DNA of 64,000 nucleotides, taken from positions 124,899 to 188,898 of the forward strand of contig NZ_LMDF01000007.1 in assembly GCF_001425745.1 (NCBI RefSeq), given 5' to 3'. The translations under genes and the position numbers were made by a program. The number at the start of each line of letters is the position of its first letter. Positions within the stretch are counted from its first letter, which is position 1. This stretch comes from Caulobacter sp. Root343 (GTDB taxonomy: Bacteria > Pseudomonadota > Alphaproteobacteria > Caulobacterales > Caulobacteraceae). The notes beneath the pieces were generated by a model, which saw nothing but the letters and a program-made list of their open reading frames with translations, was not told the DNA's origin and made no database searches. Positions 1 to 8,672 of the stretch are shown in pieces.

Positions 1-2
1 GG

Positions 3-674
3 CCCGCGATCAGCGAGATCAGCCTCTTCCGCCAACCTGTCCTGGTGGATCCGCCGGCCATCCAACGCGACCGGCAGGGTATGGTGACGATCGTCGGCGA
101 CGCGCCGGGGCTGGAGCTGCGCTACACCGTGGACGGCGCGGCGCCGACCCGGGCCGCCACACGCTTCACCGAGCCCTTCGCCCTGCCTGAGGGCGGGGAG
201 GTGAGGGCAGTGGCGGTCGAGCCGGCCAGCGGCGTGACCAGTGCGCCGGCGCGAAGGGTCTTCGACGTGCGCAAGTCCGACTGGCGTATCGCGCAGGCCA
301 GCGCGCCCGGCGCCGAGGCCCTGATCGACGACGAGCGCGGCTCGGCCTGGCGAGCGCCGGCGCCCTGCGCGGTGACGCTCGATCTCGGAAAGGCCAGATC
401 ACTAGGCGGTTTCATCCTGACGCCGGCCTGGGACCGGACGCAGGGCGCTGGCGCGCCGTCAGGCTATCGGGTCGCGACTAGCCTTGATGGTGTCGCCTGG
501 ACTCCGACGGGCGAAGGCGAGTTCGCCAATGTCGCCGCCAGCCTGGCGCCCCAGCGCGTGACGTTCGCCCATCGACAGGGACGCTATCTGCGGCTGGAGG
601 TGACGCGGACTGCGGGCGGTGAGACGCAGGTCGTATTCGCGGAACTGGACGTAATCACCGTCGCGGGCCGCTAG
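3..674 (+). CDS. C-terminal part of a probable alpha-L-fucosidase (GH29-like), 5' truncated by the window
   Basis: Only the last ~223 codons are present; the frame is open to the left edge and stops with TAG at 672-674. The visible part starts with a segment typical of the end of GH29 fucosidases (an E-I-x-L-F-R-Q-P stretch). A chitobiase-C-like beta module follows (Y-T-V-D-G-A-x-P-T, residues ~38-85 of the fragment), then a coagulation factor 5/8 type C (discoidin) sugar-binding module (~95-220). The catalytic domain lies outside the window, so GH29 is inferred from the C-terminal architecture. GH20 hexosaminidases sometimes carry similar modules and are the main alternative. It converges on the TonB receptor gene to its right and would fit the glycan-degrading theme of the first 10 kb. 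Confidence 0.6.
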   Translation, partial: PAISEISLFRQPVLVDPPAIQRDRQGMVTIVGDAPGLELRYTVDGAAPTRAATRFTEPFALPEGGEVRAVAVEPASGVTSAPARRVFDVRKSDWRIAQASAPGAEALIDDERGSAWRAPAPCAVTLDLGKARSLGGFILTPAWDRTQGAGAPSGYRVATSLDGVAWTPTGEGEFANVAASLAPQRVTFAHRQGRYLRLEVTRTAGGETQVVFAELDVITVAGR

Positions 675-686
675 CCCGGTGCGAAA

Positions 687-714
687 GACCGCGCCGTCGT
701 GAGACGGCGCGGTC
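687..714 (-). terminator. Hairpin terminator between convergent genes
   Basis: A perfect 12-bp stem (687-698 with 703-714) closes a GTGA loop. Read on the minus strand the hairpin is followed by TTTC, so it best serves the leftward TonB receptor gene ending at 723. No T-run follows on the plus strand. Confidence 0.6.
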
Positions 715-722
715 CGCGCGGG

Positions 723-3701
723 TCAGAAGTTGTATTGCAGGCTGACGTTCACCGCCCGGCCGAGCGGGTCGTAGAGACCGGTATAGGTGTTGGGGTTGTT
801 GGTGGTGCCGTCGACGAAGGTCGAGGGGACCACCGGCGGCGACTTGTCGAGCAGGTTGGTGATCGCGATCCGCGCGGTCATGTCCTTGACCACCATCACC
901 GACGCGGCCAGGTCGAAGTAGCTGTAGGCCTTCATCTTGGTCAGGATCTTGTAGCCCTGCGAGCCGCCGCCGCCATTGATGGCGTTGTCGGCGCTGTTGG
1001 CCGTCAGCTTGGTGGAGCCGATATAGCGCCAGTTCAGCGACAGGGTGCTGTTGCGCCACGGCGTGCTCCAAGTAGCTCGCATGTTGTGAGCCCATTTCGG
1101 CGCCGGGGCGTAGCAGGTCGGCGCGCCGTAGTAGCCCGCGCAGTCCGAGGCCGGCGTGGTCGGCGAGTCCTGCCCCATGCTACGCAGCATCAGCGTGCCG
1201 ATCATGTTCAGGTCCATCCGGCCGAGGTCGCCGATGCCGAAGTTGTAGCTGACCTGAACATCGTCGGCCTTGTAGTTGAGAATGTTGGTGTTCTCGGTGC
1301 CGCCCGAGATGAAGCCGGTGGTCGTCGAGGTCCCATCGAGACGCCCGGTGGTCGGGTCGCGCTTGACGAAACGGCAGTAGTACGGAAGGCCCGTGGTCAG
1401 GCAGTTCGACAGGGCCACGTTGGCGTCGATATAGCCGATGAAGTCCTTGATCTTGATGTCGACGTGGTCGATCGAGAACAACAGCCCCGGCACGGCCGAG
1501 GGCGTGTAGACGAGGCCCAGGGTCTGGGTGATCGCCTTCTCCGGTTGCAGGTTGATATTGCCGCCGCCGGCATAGCGGCGGCAGCCTTGCGGTCCGCAGT
1601 CGGGGATCGACTTTGCGGCGTACTGCGCGGCCGTCACGCCGGTGTTGGCGCACTGGGCCGCCGTCGCCGCGCCGGATAGGCTAAGCGAGCTCGACGAACA
1701 CGGGTCCGTGCCGTTGTAGCTGAAGTTCCGCGGCGAATAGAGTTCGGAAATGTTGGGAGCGCGCGCGGCCGAGTTGTAGCTGAACCGCACCAGCAGATCG
1801 CGGACCGGGCGATAGAGGCCCTCGACCTTCGACGTGTAGAGTTCCTTCTTCTGGTTGTCGTACTTGGACGCCCGCAGGCCGGTGTTGAACACCAGGCTCT
1901 TAACCAGGGGCAGGTCGTTGGCGATCGGCAACTGGGCTTCGCCGTACAACTCCTTGACGCCGTAGTGGCCGCTCGTGGTGCTGAACCAGCCCTCGTAGGC
2001 GACGGTAGCTGCATCGGCCAGGACCTTCAGGCTCTCGCGGCGGTACTCCCCGCCCACGGCGATGGCCACACCTTCGCTGGCCCACGGGCTCTTGATCCCG
2101 TATTGGCCGAGATCGCCGGCGAGGTTGATCGTGACGTCCCGCTGCTCGACGACGTTGGTCCAGCGATAGTTGTCATAGGCGTAGGGATAGACCTTGGGGT
2201 CGATCTTGTTGGCCTGGAAGATGTTGGCCGCGACGCAATTGGTGTCGGTTTTGTCCACCACCGATTGGCAGGTCGGCGTCCCGTTGACATTGACGACGTT
2301 CACCGTGCGGGCGAAGCGATCGCCGTTGATCTCGTTGCGGTCGGACAGCGTGTTCTCGACGCGCGAGCCGATGAAGTTGACGTCGTAGTGCCAGCCGTCG
2401 AACAGGTCGCCCTTCAGCCCGGCGCTGAGGCGGTAGTCCTGGTTCACGATGCGGTTCTGGACCGGGATGCTGCCGGGACCTTCCTGCAGCAGATAGTAGT
2501 CGGCATTGACCAGGCTGGCGCTGCCCGCTGCCGCGCCGCACAGGCTCTGGGCCTGGCTCGCCGACATGAACGGATTGTTGCAGTTGATGCTGAGAGACTG
2601 GCCGTAGGCGCCGGACTGCTGCTCGATCGAGACGTCGCGCATCACCAAGAGATTGGCGTAGGCCTCGACGGCGTCGTTGAAGCGGTAGTTGGCGAACAGG
2701 CCGCCGGTGAACCGCTTGTCGGCGCGGATGAAGTTCCAGTCCTTGCGGGTGTTGCTGGCGTAGTCGGCGGCGTTAGCGGTCGAGACGAAGCTCTGGGTCC
2801 CGTTCTTGTTGATGTAGTAGCCGCTGCCGGCGTTCTGGCCGCTGCTGATGTCGAGGCGGCCGTAGGGGGTGTACTGGGTGTTGGAGGAGCACGACAGAGC
2901 CGTGGTGCTGGCCGCGATGCGACAGGCCGAATAGTCGCGCGCGCCCCATTTGACCGGGTTCTGTTCGCGGTAGTCGGCGAAGATGCTGATGTTGCCGGCG
3001 CCGTCGGCGAAGTTCTTGCCCGCGGCGAAGTTGATGTCCCAGCGGCCGCCGTCGGTGACGTGTTGGGCCGGCACGGGGAAGTTCGGATATTGCGAGATCA
3101 ACCCGCGAACCGCCATGTCGTCATTGGTGTGCTGGAAGAAGCTGTAGGAGGCGTTGACCTGCACGCCGTCGAACTTCTTGTTCAGCACGAAGTTCACCAC
3201 GCCCGCCACGGCGTCCGAGCCGTAGGTCGAGGAAGCGCCGCCCGACAGGACGTCGACGCGCGAGATCAGGGCCACCGGCACGATGTTGAGGTCGATCGCC
3301 TGGACGGGCAGCAGCCGCTCGCCATCCAGCAGCACAAGCGTGCGCTGGTTGCCCAGCCGACGCAGGTTCACCTTGGCCTGGCCGCCGTTGTCGAAGCCCG
3401 CGCCGAACTGGTTGTTGTCCGCGCGGACCTGCGGCAGGCGGTTGAGGGCGTCCTCGATGTTCATCACGCCCTGGAACTGCAGCTCCTGCTTGTCCATGGT
3501 AACGATCGGCGCGGCCGACTGGGCGTTCGGCCGGCGGATGCGCGTGCCGGTCACGACGACCGTGTCGACGGTCGAGGCCTTGTCGGCGGCGGTGGTTGAA
3601 GCCTCGGTCTGCCGAGCTTGGGCGGCCTGAGAGCAGGCCAGGGCCGATACGGCGATGGACGCCATGAGCCCCGCTTTGAAGCGACCAGATTTGCCAACCA
3701 T
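723..3701 (-). CDS. TonB-dependent receptor (no STN domain)
   Basis: A 992-residue outer-membrane receptor. Residues 1-29 form a signal peptide (basic start, hydrophobic core, cleavage near A-Q-A). A TonB-box-like segment follows at ~45 (V-D-T-V-V-V-T-G-T-R). The plug carries the N-R-L-P and G-S-D-A-V-A-G-V-V-N motifs, then a long beta-barrel ends with the usual terminal aromatic (Q-Y-N-F). The start is an ATG with an AGAGGGG ribosome site upstream on the minus strand. Its plug and C-terminus (P-P-V-V-P-S-T-F-V-D-G-T near the end) closely resemble the receptor at 5409-8660, so the two are paralogues. This one lacks the N-terminal signalling domain. It is divergent from the ECF sigma gene at 3900 and may be a target of that sigma factor. 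Likely substrate: an oligosaccharide, by context only. Confidence 0.93.
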   Translation of the reverse strand: MVGKSGRFKAGLMASIAVSALACSQAAQARQTEASTTAADKASTVDTVVVTGTRIRRPNAQSAAPIVTMDKQELQFQGVMNIEDALNRLPQVRADNNQFGAGFDNGGQAKVNLRRLGNQRTLVLLDGERLLPVQAIDLNIVPVALISRVDVLSGGASSTYGSDAVAGVVNFVLNKKFDGVQVNASYSFFQHTNDDMAVRGLISQYPNFPVPAQHVTDGGRWDINFAAGKNFADGAGNISIFADYREQNPVKWGARDYSACRIAASTTALSCSSNTQYTPYGRLDISSGQNAGSGYYINKNGTQSFVSTANAADYASNTRKDWNFIRADKRFTGGLFANYRFNDAVEAYANLLVMRDVSIEQQSGAYGQSLSINCNNPFMSASQAQSLCGAAAGSASLVNADYYLLQEGPGSIPVQNRIVNQDYRLSAGLKGDLFDGWHYDVNFIGSRVENTLSDRNEINGDRFARTVNVVNVNGTPTCQSVVDKTDTNCVAANIFQANKIDPKVYPYAYDNYRWTNVVEQRDVTINLAGDLGQYGIKSPWASEGVAIAVGGEYRRESLKVLADAATVAYEGWFSTTSGHYGVKELYGEAQLPIANDLPLVKSLVFNTGLRASKYDNQKKELYTSKVEGLYRPVRDLLVRFSYNSAARAPNISELYSPRNFSYNGTDPCSSSSLSLSGAATAAQCANTGVTAAQYAAKSIPDCGPQGCRRYAGGGNINLQPEKAITQTLGLVYTPSAVPGLLFSIDHVDIKIKDFIGYIDANVALSNCLTTGLPYYCRFVKRDPTTGRLDGTSTTTGFISGGTENTNILNYKADDVQVSYNFGIGDLGRMDLNMIGTLMLRSMGQDSPTTPASDCAGYYGAPTCYAPAPKWAHNMRATWSTPWRNSTLSLNWRYIGSTKLTANSADNAINGGGGSQGYKILTKMKAYSYFDLAASVMVVKDMTARIAITNLLDKSPPVVPSTFVDGTTNNPNTYTGLYDPLGRAVNVSLQYNF

Positions 3702-3899
3702 CTTGATGAACCCCTCTGGGCGCGGGTGAATTCCCAGCGTCCCTAAGGGTCAAGACGGACGCGCAACGGCGTTCCTTGAGCAGTTGACGAAAATATATGA
3801 TTTTCACGACAAATCACTGTCGAGCGGTGATCGCGTTCTTGACTTGTGACCGCCTCGCGCCGTCCCTAACGGACGTTTCCGCCGAGAGTCTTCGCCCCC
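3702..3899. promoter_or_regulatory. Divergent promoter region between TonB receptor and ECF sigma gene
   Basis: This 198-bp spacer serves leftward (receptor) and rightward (sigma) transcription. Two copies of the 9-mer CGTCCCTAA occur, at 3738-3746 and 3861-3869, each followed by GGACG so that short inverted repeats form (3738-3742/3757-3761 and 3861-3865/3871-3875). The second lies about 25 bp before the sigma start codon. Their role is unknown; a shared ECF or autoregulatory element is a guess. Confidence 0.35.
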
Positions 3900-4475
3900 G
3901 TGTCGTCCGAACGCGAGCGTATCGTCCAATGGGTCGCCGAGGAGATCATGCCGCACGAGGCGGGCGTGCGCGCCTGGCTGCGGCGTTCGCGCGTGCCGCC
4001 CGACGAGATCGACGACCTGATGCAGGAAGCCTACGCCAAGCTGGTGGGGCTGCGCAGCATCGACCAGATCGAGAGCCCCGACGGTTATTTCTTCCAGGTC
4101 GTCCGCAACCTGCTCACGGACAAAATGCGGCGCGCCAAGGTGGTGCGCATCGAAACAGTTACGGAAATCGAGGCGCTGTCCGTCTGTTCAGATGAGCCCT
4201 CGCCCGAGCAGGCCACGGCCGCGCGTCGCGAGCTGTCCCGGGTGCGGGCTCTGATCCAAGCTTTGCCGGAGCGTTGCCGGCGGGTATTCGAACTTCGAAA
4301 GGTCCTGGGCGTGCCGCAACGTGAAATCGCCCGGCGACTTGGTATCAGCGAGAGCGCCGTCGAGAACGAGGCGGTCAAGGGCATGCGCCTGATCATGCGC
4401 GCGCTTGAAGCAGAGGGCGCCGAGGTGCGCGGCGACCGGATGAGAAAGACGAATGATCGATCGCGAAAGGGCTGA
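3900..4475 (+). CDS. ECF (FecI-like) RNA polymerase sigma factor
   Basis: A 191-residue extracytoplasmic-function sigma factor. Sigma region 2 covers about residues 15-80 (D-D-L-M-Q-E-A-Y, then a V-R-N-L-L-T-D -10-recognition helix). Region 4 covers ~120-175, with the helix-turn-helix Q-R-E-I-A-R-R-L-G-I-S-E-S-A-V. Start is the GTG at 3900; a weak GAGAG lies about 11 bases upstream. The last 23 bases overlap the FecR gene, implying translational coupling. With FecR and an STN-bearing TonB receptor it forms a classical surface-signalling cassette, in which ligand binding at the receptor releases the sigma factor from FecR control. Confidence 0.93.
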   Translation: MSSERERIVQWVAEEIMPHEAGVRAWLRRSRVPPDEIDDLMQEAYAKLVGLRSIDQIESPDGYFFQVVRNLLTDKMRRAKVVRIETVTEIEALSVCSDEPSPEQATAARRELSRVRALIQALPERCRRVFELRKVLGVPQREIARRLGISESAVENEAVKGMRLIMRALEAEGAEVRGDRMRKTNDRSRKG

Positions 4476-5406
4476 GGATATCGAGGCGGAAGCCGCCCGA
4501 TGGGTCTGGCGGCGCGATCGTGACGGTCGCACGGCCGAATTGGAAGCCGGGCTCGAAGCCTGGCTCGCGGGAGACGTGCGCCGTCAAGGCGCCCTGTTGA
4601 AGGCCGAAGCGGTCTGGACGCTTTTGGAGCGGGCGCGGGAAACCACGACGGGCCCGGTCGCCCGGCAAGCGCGATCGACGTCGCGCCGGGCCTGGCTGGC
4701 CGGGGCGGGGGTCGCCCTGGCCGCGTCGATGGCGGGTGTCGGCGTCCTGATCCTGCGTGAGGATCGCTTCAGCACGCGCGTCGGCGAGGTTCGTCGCGTG
4801 CCGCTGAAGGATGGTTCGACCGTCGCCGTCAACACAGCTTCCGAGGTCGATGTGGCCTTCCAGAGCGAGCAGCGCACCGTTCGCTTACGGTCGGGCGAGG
4901 CCTGGTTCCAGGTCGCGCGCGACGTCCAGCGGCCCTTTGTGGTCGAGGCCGGCGCGGTGCGCGTGCGCGCGGTCGGCACGGCGTTCTCGGTGCGGCGGCG
5001 GCCCGACGGCGCCGAGGTACTGGTCACCGAGGGCGTCGTCGAGGTCTGGGCGGAGGGCGCGTCCAGCGCGCCCGCGCGTCTGAAGGCCGGGCAGGGCGCC
5101 TTCGTCGCGGACGCCATCGGCCTGCGCGCGACAGCTGCGCCAGCCGCCGTCGATCGCAAGCTGGAGTGGCGCTACGGCAAGATCGACCTGGCGGGCGAAA
5201 CCCTGCGCGAGGCGGTCGCCGACTTCAACCGCTACAACGACCGCAAGCTGGTCATCGGCGATCCCAGGATCGCGGACGAACGCTTCTACGGCGTCTTCAA
5301 TACCGGCGGTCCGGAGGCCTTCGCGGCGGCGGTCGGCGCCAGTCTAGGAGTCGAGGTCGAGGTTCACGGCGACGAGATTGTCCTGGGCGGGAGGCGCGCG
5401 TCTTAG
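4453..5406 (+). CDS. FecR-family anti-sigma / signal-transducing protein
   Basis: A 317-residue inner-membrane regulator. Residues 1-65 form the cytoplasmic DUF4880-like sigma-binding region (W-V-x-R-x-x-D-G). One transmembrane helix is at ~78-99. The periplasmic FecR domain (~105-205) shows R-x-V-x-L-x-D-G-S-x-V and G-T-A-F-S-V-R. A C-terminal DUF4974/STN-contact domain follows (~240-315). The ATG lies inside the end of the sigma gene in another frame. It should pass the signal from the downstream receptor's STN domain to the sigma factor. Confidence 0.92.
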   Translation: MIDRERAEDIEAEAARWVWRRDRDGRTAELEAGLEAWLAGDVRRQGALLKAEAVWTLLERARETTTGPVARQARSTSRRAWLAGAGVALAASMAGVGVLILREDRFSTRVGEVRRVPLKDGSTVAVNTASEVDVAFQSEQRTVRLRSGEAWFQVARDVQRPFVVEAGAVRVRAVGTAFSVRRRPDGAEVLVTEGVVEVWAEGASSAPARLKAGQGAFVADAIGLRATAAPAAVDRKLEWRYGKIDLAGETLREAVADFNRYNDRKLVIGDPRIADERFYGVFNTGGPEAFAAAVGASLGVEVEVHGDEIVLGGRRAS

Positions 5407-5408
5407 CC

Positions 5409-8400
5409 TTGGCGCTTCTTCCTCGATCACGGTCATCGCGCGGACGCCGACGGAGCGCGGTTGTGATGACCATGGTTTTGGCCATGGCCCAGCCCGCCGC
5501 GGCGGCCCAAAAGACCTTCCGGATCAAAGCCCAGGCCGCCGGGCCAGCCGTTGCGGAGTTCGCCCGTCAGGCGGACGTCCAATTGCTGCTGGCGGCCGCC
5601 GCCGCGCGGGGCAGGCGGACCAACGCCCTGGACGGCGCCTTCGACGTCGCCGATGGCCTGGAGCGCCTTTTGAAGGGCACCGGCCTGCGTGCACGGCAGA
5701 TCGGACCTGGGGTCTACGCGCTCACCTTGGAGACCAAGCCGGCGCCGACGCCTGGGGCCGTCCTCGCGCCGCCGCGGCCCCCGCTTCCCGATACCGCCGG
5801 GCCGGCTTCGCTCGACGAACTGGTGGTGACAGGCACCCGTATCCGCCGCGCCAACACGACGGCCGCGGCGCCGGTCACGACGCTTTCCCAGGTGAGCTTG
5901 AGGCTGGGCGGCGTTCTCAATCTGGAGGAGGCGCTCAACCGCCTGCCCGAGGCGCGAGCCGACACGACCCAGTTCACCAACGGATCGGACGCCGACGGGC
6001 GGGCTCAGATCAACCTGCGCAATCTGGGCCACCAGAGGACGCTGATCCTGTTGGACGGCGAGCGTCTTGCGCCCGTCCAAGCGGTCGACCTGAACATCAT
6101 TCCGACCGCCCTGGTTCGCAGGATCGACGTCCTCACCGGCGGGGCCTCGACCACCTATGGCTCGGACGCGGTGGCCGGGGTCGTCAACGTCATGCTGGAC
6201 CGGGACCTGGACGGGGTCCGGATCGACGGCGGCTACAGCGTCTATCAGCACACCAACGACGACATCGCCATTCGAGGCGTGACCGCCGGCTTTCCCAGCG
6301 TGAAGAGTCCGCCGCGGCGCGTGACCGACGGCGTGCGCAAGGACCTGACCATCGCAGCCGGAACGCGCTTCGCCGGCGGACGCGGCGACATCCTCGCGTT
6401 CGTCGCCTATCGCGGTCAGGATCCCGTGCGGTGGAAGGATCGTGACTTCTCCGCCTGCCGGATCGTCGCGACTGAGGACACCAGCGCGCCGTCCTGCGCT
6501 GTCAGCACGCTCTACACCCACTACGGCCGATTCCAGCCGACCACCGGCCCTTCGGCCGGGCGGGTCTTCTACGCCGCCGCCGATGGCGCCTTCGCGCCTG
6601 GCGAGGATGGCGCCCCCTATGCCGCCAATACGCGCGAGACCTTCAACTTCATGCGGTCGGACGAGCGACGATCGGCCGGGGTGTTCGTCAATTTCAAGGT
6701 CGCCGAAACGGCGGAACTGCACGCCGGCCTGCTCACCATGAAGGACGCGACCTACAGCCAGTTCTACCCGTACATCAACGCCGCCGACGTTCCAGCGGGC
6801 GGCTTCCAGATCAGCTGCCGCAACCCGTTCCTGTCGACCAGCCAAGGCGCACTGCTCTGCGGCGCGGCGGCCGGAACCGATCAACGGGTCTCGACCCAGT
6901 ACACGGCCATCATGAGCGGTCTCGGCGACCGACCGCTGCGCGCCGAGGCGATCAATCAGGACTACCGGATCAGCTTGGGGGTGCGCGGCGAGGCGCTGGA
7001 GCATTGGCGCTATGACCTGAGCGCGGTCCGCTCGACGGTGTTCAGTTCGCTATCCGACAGCAACGAGATTGACCCCGACCGGCTCGCCAACGCTCTGGAC
7101 GTCGTGCTGGTCGGCGGTGTTCCGACCTGCGCCGCCAAGCTCGCGGGAACGGACCTCGCCTGCGTCCCGGCCAACATCTTCCGCCCGAACGCCTTGGATC
7201 CGCGCTTCTTCGCCTACGCCTATCGCGACTACGTATGGGCCAACCATTACGGTCAGACCGATCTGATCGCCAACCTGTCAGGGGACCTGACGAGCTACGG
7301 CGTGAAAAGCCCCTGGAGCGCTCGCGGCCTGGCCGTGGCGCTCGGCGCCGAATATCGAGCCGACTCCCTCAAGCAGAAGATCGACGCCGAGGCGCTGGCG
7401 TTCGAGCGGCTGAGCCCGCCGCTGCGGGGACGTCAATCGGTCTACGAGGCCTATGGCGAACTGCAGGCGCCGATCACCGAGGGGCGGCCCGGGATCGAGC
7501 GCCTGGAGGTCACCGCCGGCGTCCGCTATTCGAAGTACAACACTGGCGAAGGCCTTCTGCCGACCTGGAAGTACGAACTGCAGTACCAGCCGACGCGGGA
7601 TTGGTTGGCGCGGGCCAGCTTCAACCGGGCCGCGCGCGCGCCCAACATCTCGGAACTCTACACGGGTTCGACCTACGGCGTGGTCAGCCTGTCGGATCCC
7701 TGCTCGGGTCCCTCGCCAGCCGCGCCGCTCAAGGCCTGCCAGCGCACGGGCGTGACCGCGGCGCAGTACGGGCGAATTCCGGACTGTCCAGACCAGCTGT
7801 GCCAGACCTACGGCGGCAACGGGAACGTTGGCCTTCGTCCCGAGAATGCCAGAACCCGGACGATCGGCCTGGTCTACACACCGCACGCCCTAGCGGGGCT
7901 GAGCCTCTCGGCTGACTACTATCGCATCGTGGTGAAGGGCTATATCGGGCCGATCCTGGCCGACAGCGTGCTGCAGAACTGCCTGGGCAAGGGCGCGGAC
8001 TACTACTGCCGTTTCGTGCATCGCGCCGTCGACACCGGCGCCCTGTTCGGGGATCGGGCCACGGGCGGCTACATCGCCGCCGGCGCCCAGAACACCTCGT
8101 TGCTGGTCAACGAAGGGGTGGATGTCCAGGCCGGCTACGATGTTCAGTTGGGCGATCTAGGGCGGCTCGACCTGAGCCTGACGGGCGTGCGGTTGATCAA
8201 GACGGGGGGCAAGAGCGCGCCGGACGACCCACTGCGCAACTGCGCCGGCTATTTCGGCCCGCCCCATTGCTACGCGCCGCAGCCGCTCTGGCGTCACAAC
8301 TTCGTCGCGACCTGGCGCTCGCCCTGGCGCGAGGTGGTGGTGTCCCTGGTCTGGCGTCATATCGGCCCGACGCGACTGTCGGCCAACAGCGCCGATCCGG

Positions 8401-8660
8401 CGGTCAGCGAGGGCGCGACGCCCTACGCCTACCGACCGTTCAGCCGGATCGAGGCCTACGACTATTTCGATCTTGGGGCTTCGCTGCGGTTGCGACCCGG
8501 CCTGACGGTCCGCCTCGTGGCCAACAATCTGTTCGACCTCACACCCCCGGTCGTTCCGTCGACCTTCGTGGACGGCACGACCAACAATCCGAACACCTAC
8601 ACCGGAACCTACGATCCGCTGGGGCGCAACCTGCAGCTCGCCTTCAGCCTGGATTTCTAG
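5409..8660 (+). CDS. TonB-dependent transducer with N-terminal STN signalling domain
   Basis: A receptor of about 1083 residues. The start is uncertain: TTG at 5409 sits 12 bases after a GGGAGG (5391-5396) and gives an n-region rich in Arg before the hydrophobic signal segment. ATG at 5466 or 5472 would give a shorter signal peptide. Residues ~42-110 match an STN (secretin/TonB short N-terminal) domain, the part that contacts FecR. The TonB-box-like L-D-E-L-V-V-T-G-T-R is near residue 135, followed by plug and barrel ending in S-L-D-F. It lies 2 bp after the FecR stop, so sigma, FecR and receptor form one operon. It is a paralogue of the receptor at 723-3701. Confidence 0.9.
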   Translation: MALLPRSRSSRGRRRSAVVMTMVLAMAQPAAAAQKTFRIKAQAAGPAVAEFARQADVQLLLAAAAARGRRTNALDGAFDVADGLERLLKGTGLRARQIGPGVYALTLETKPAPTPGAVLAPPRPPLPDTAGPASLDELVVTGTRIRRANTTAAAPVTTLSQVSLRLGGVLNLEEALNRLPEARADTTQFTNGSDADGRAQINLRNLGHQRTLILLDGERLAPVQAVDLNIIPTALVRRIDVLTGGASTTYGSDAVAGVVNVMLDRDLDGVRIDGGYSVYQHTNDDIAIRGVTAGFPSVKSPPRRVTDGVRKDLTIAAGTRFAGGRGDILAFVAYRGQDPVRWKDRDFSACRIVATEDTSAPSCAVSTLYTHYGRFQPTTGPSAGRVFYAAADGAFAPGEDGAPYAANTRETFNFMRSDERRSAGVFVNFKVAETAELHAGLLTMKDATYSQFYPYINAADVPAGGFQISCRNPFLSTSQGALLCGAAAGTDQRVSTQYTAIMSGLGDRPLRAEAINQDYRISLGVRGEALEHWRYDLSAVRSTVFSSLSDSNEIDPDRLANALDVVLVGGVPTCAAKLAGTDLACVPANIFRPNALDPRFFAYAYRDYVWANHYGQTDLIANLSGDLTSYGVKSPWSARGLAVALGAEYRADSLKQKIDAEALAFERLSPPLRGRQSVYEAYGELQAPITEGRPGIERLEVTAGVRYSKYNTGEGLLPTWKYELQYQPTRDWLARASFNRAARAPNISELYTGSTYGVVSLSDPCSGPSPAAPLKACQRTGVTAAQYGRIPDCPDQLCQTYGGNGNVGLRPENARTRTIGLVYTPHALAGLSLSADYYRIVVKGYIGPILADSVLQNCLGKGADYYCRFVHRAVDTGALFGDRATGGYIAAGAQNTSLLVNEGVDVQAGYDVQLGDLGRLDLSLTGVRLIKTGGKSAPDDPLRNCAGYFGPPHCYAPQPLWRHNFVATWRSPWREVVVSLVWRHIGPTRLSANSADPAVSEGATPYAYRPFSRIEAYDYFDLGASLRLRPGLTVRLVANNLFDLTPPVVPSTFVDGTTNNPNTYTGTYDPLGRNLQLAFSLDF

Positions 8661-8672
8661 CCCCCTTTCAGA

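Noticed and set aside
1965..3599. Long open frame antisense to the first TonB receptor (over 500 codons)
   Set aside because: It is a GC-rich shadow of the real gene, with His/Val/Asp/Gly-rich low-complexity protein and no family motif.
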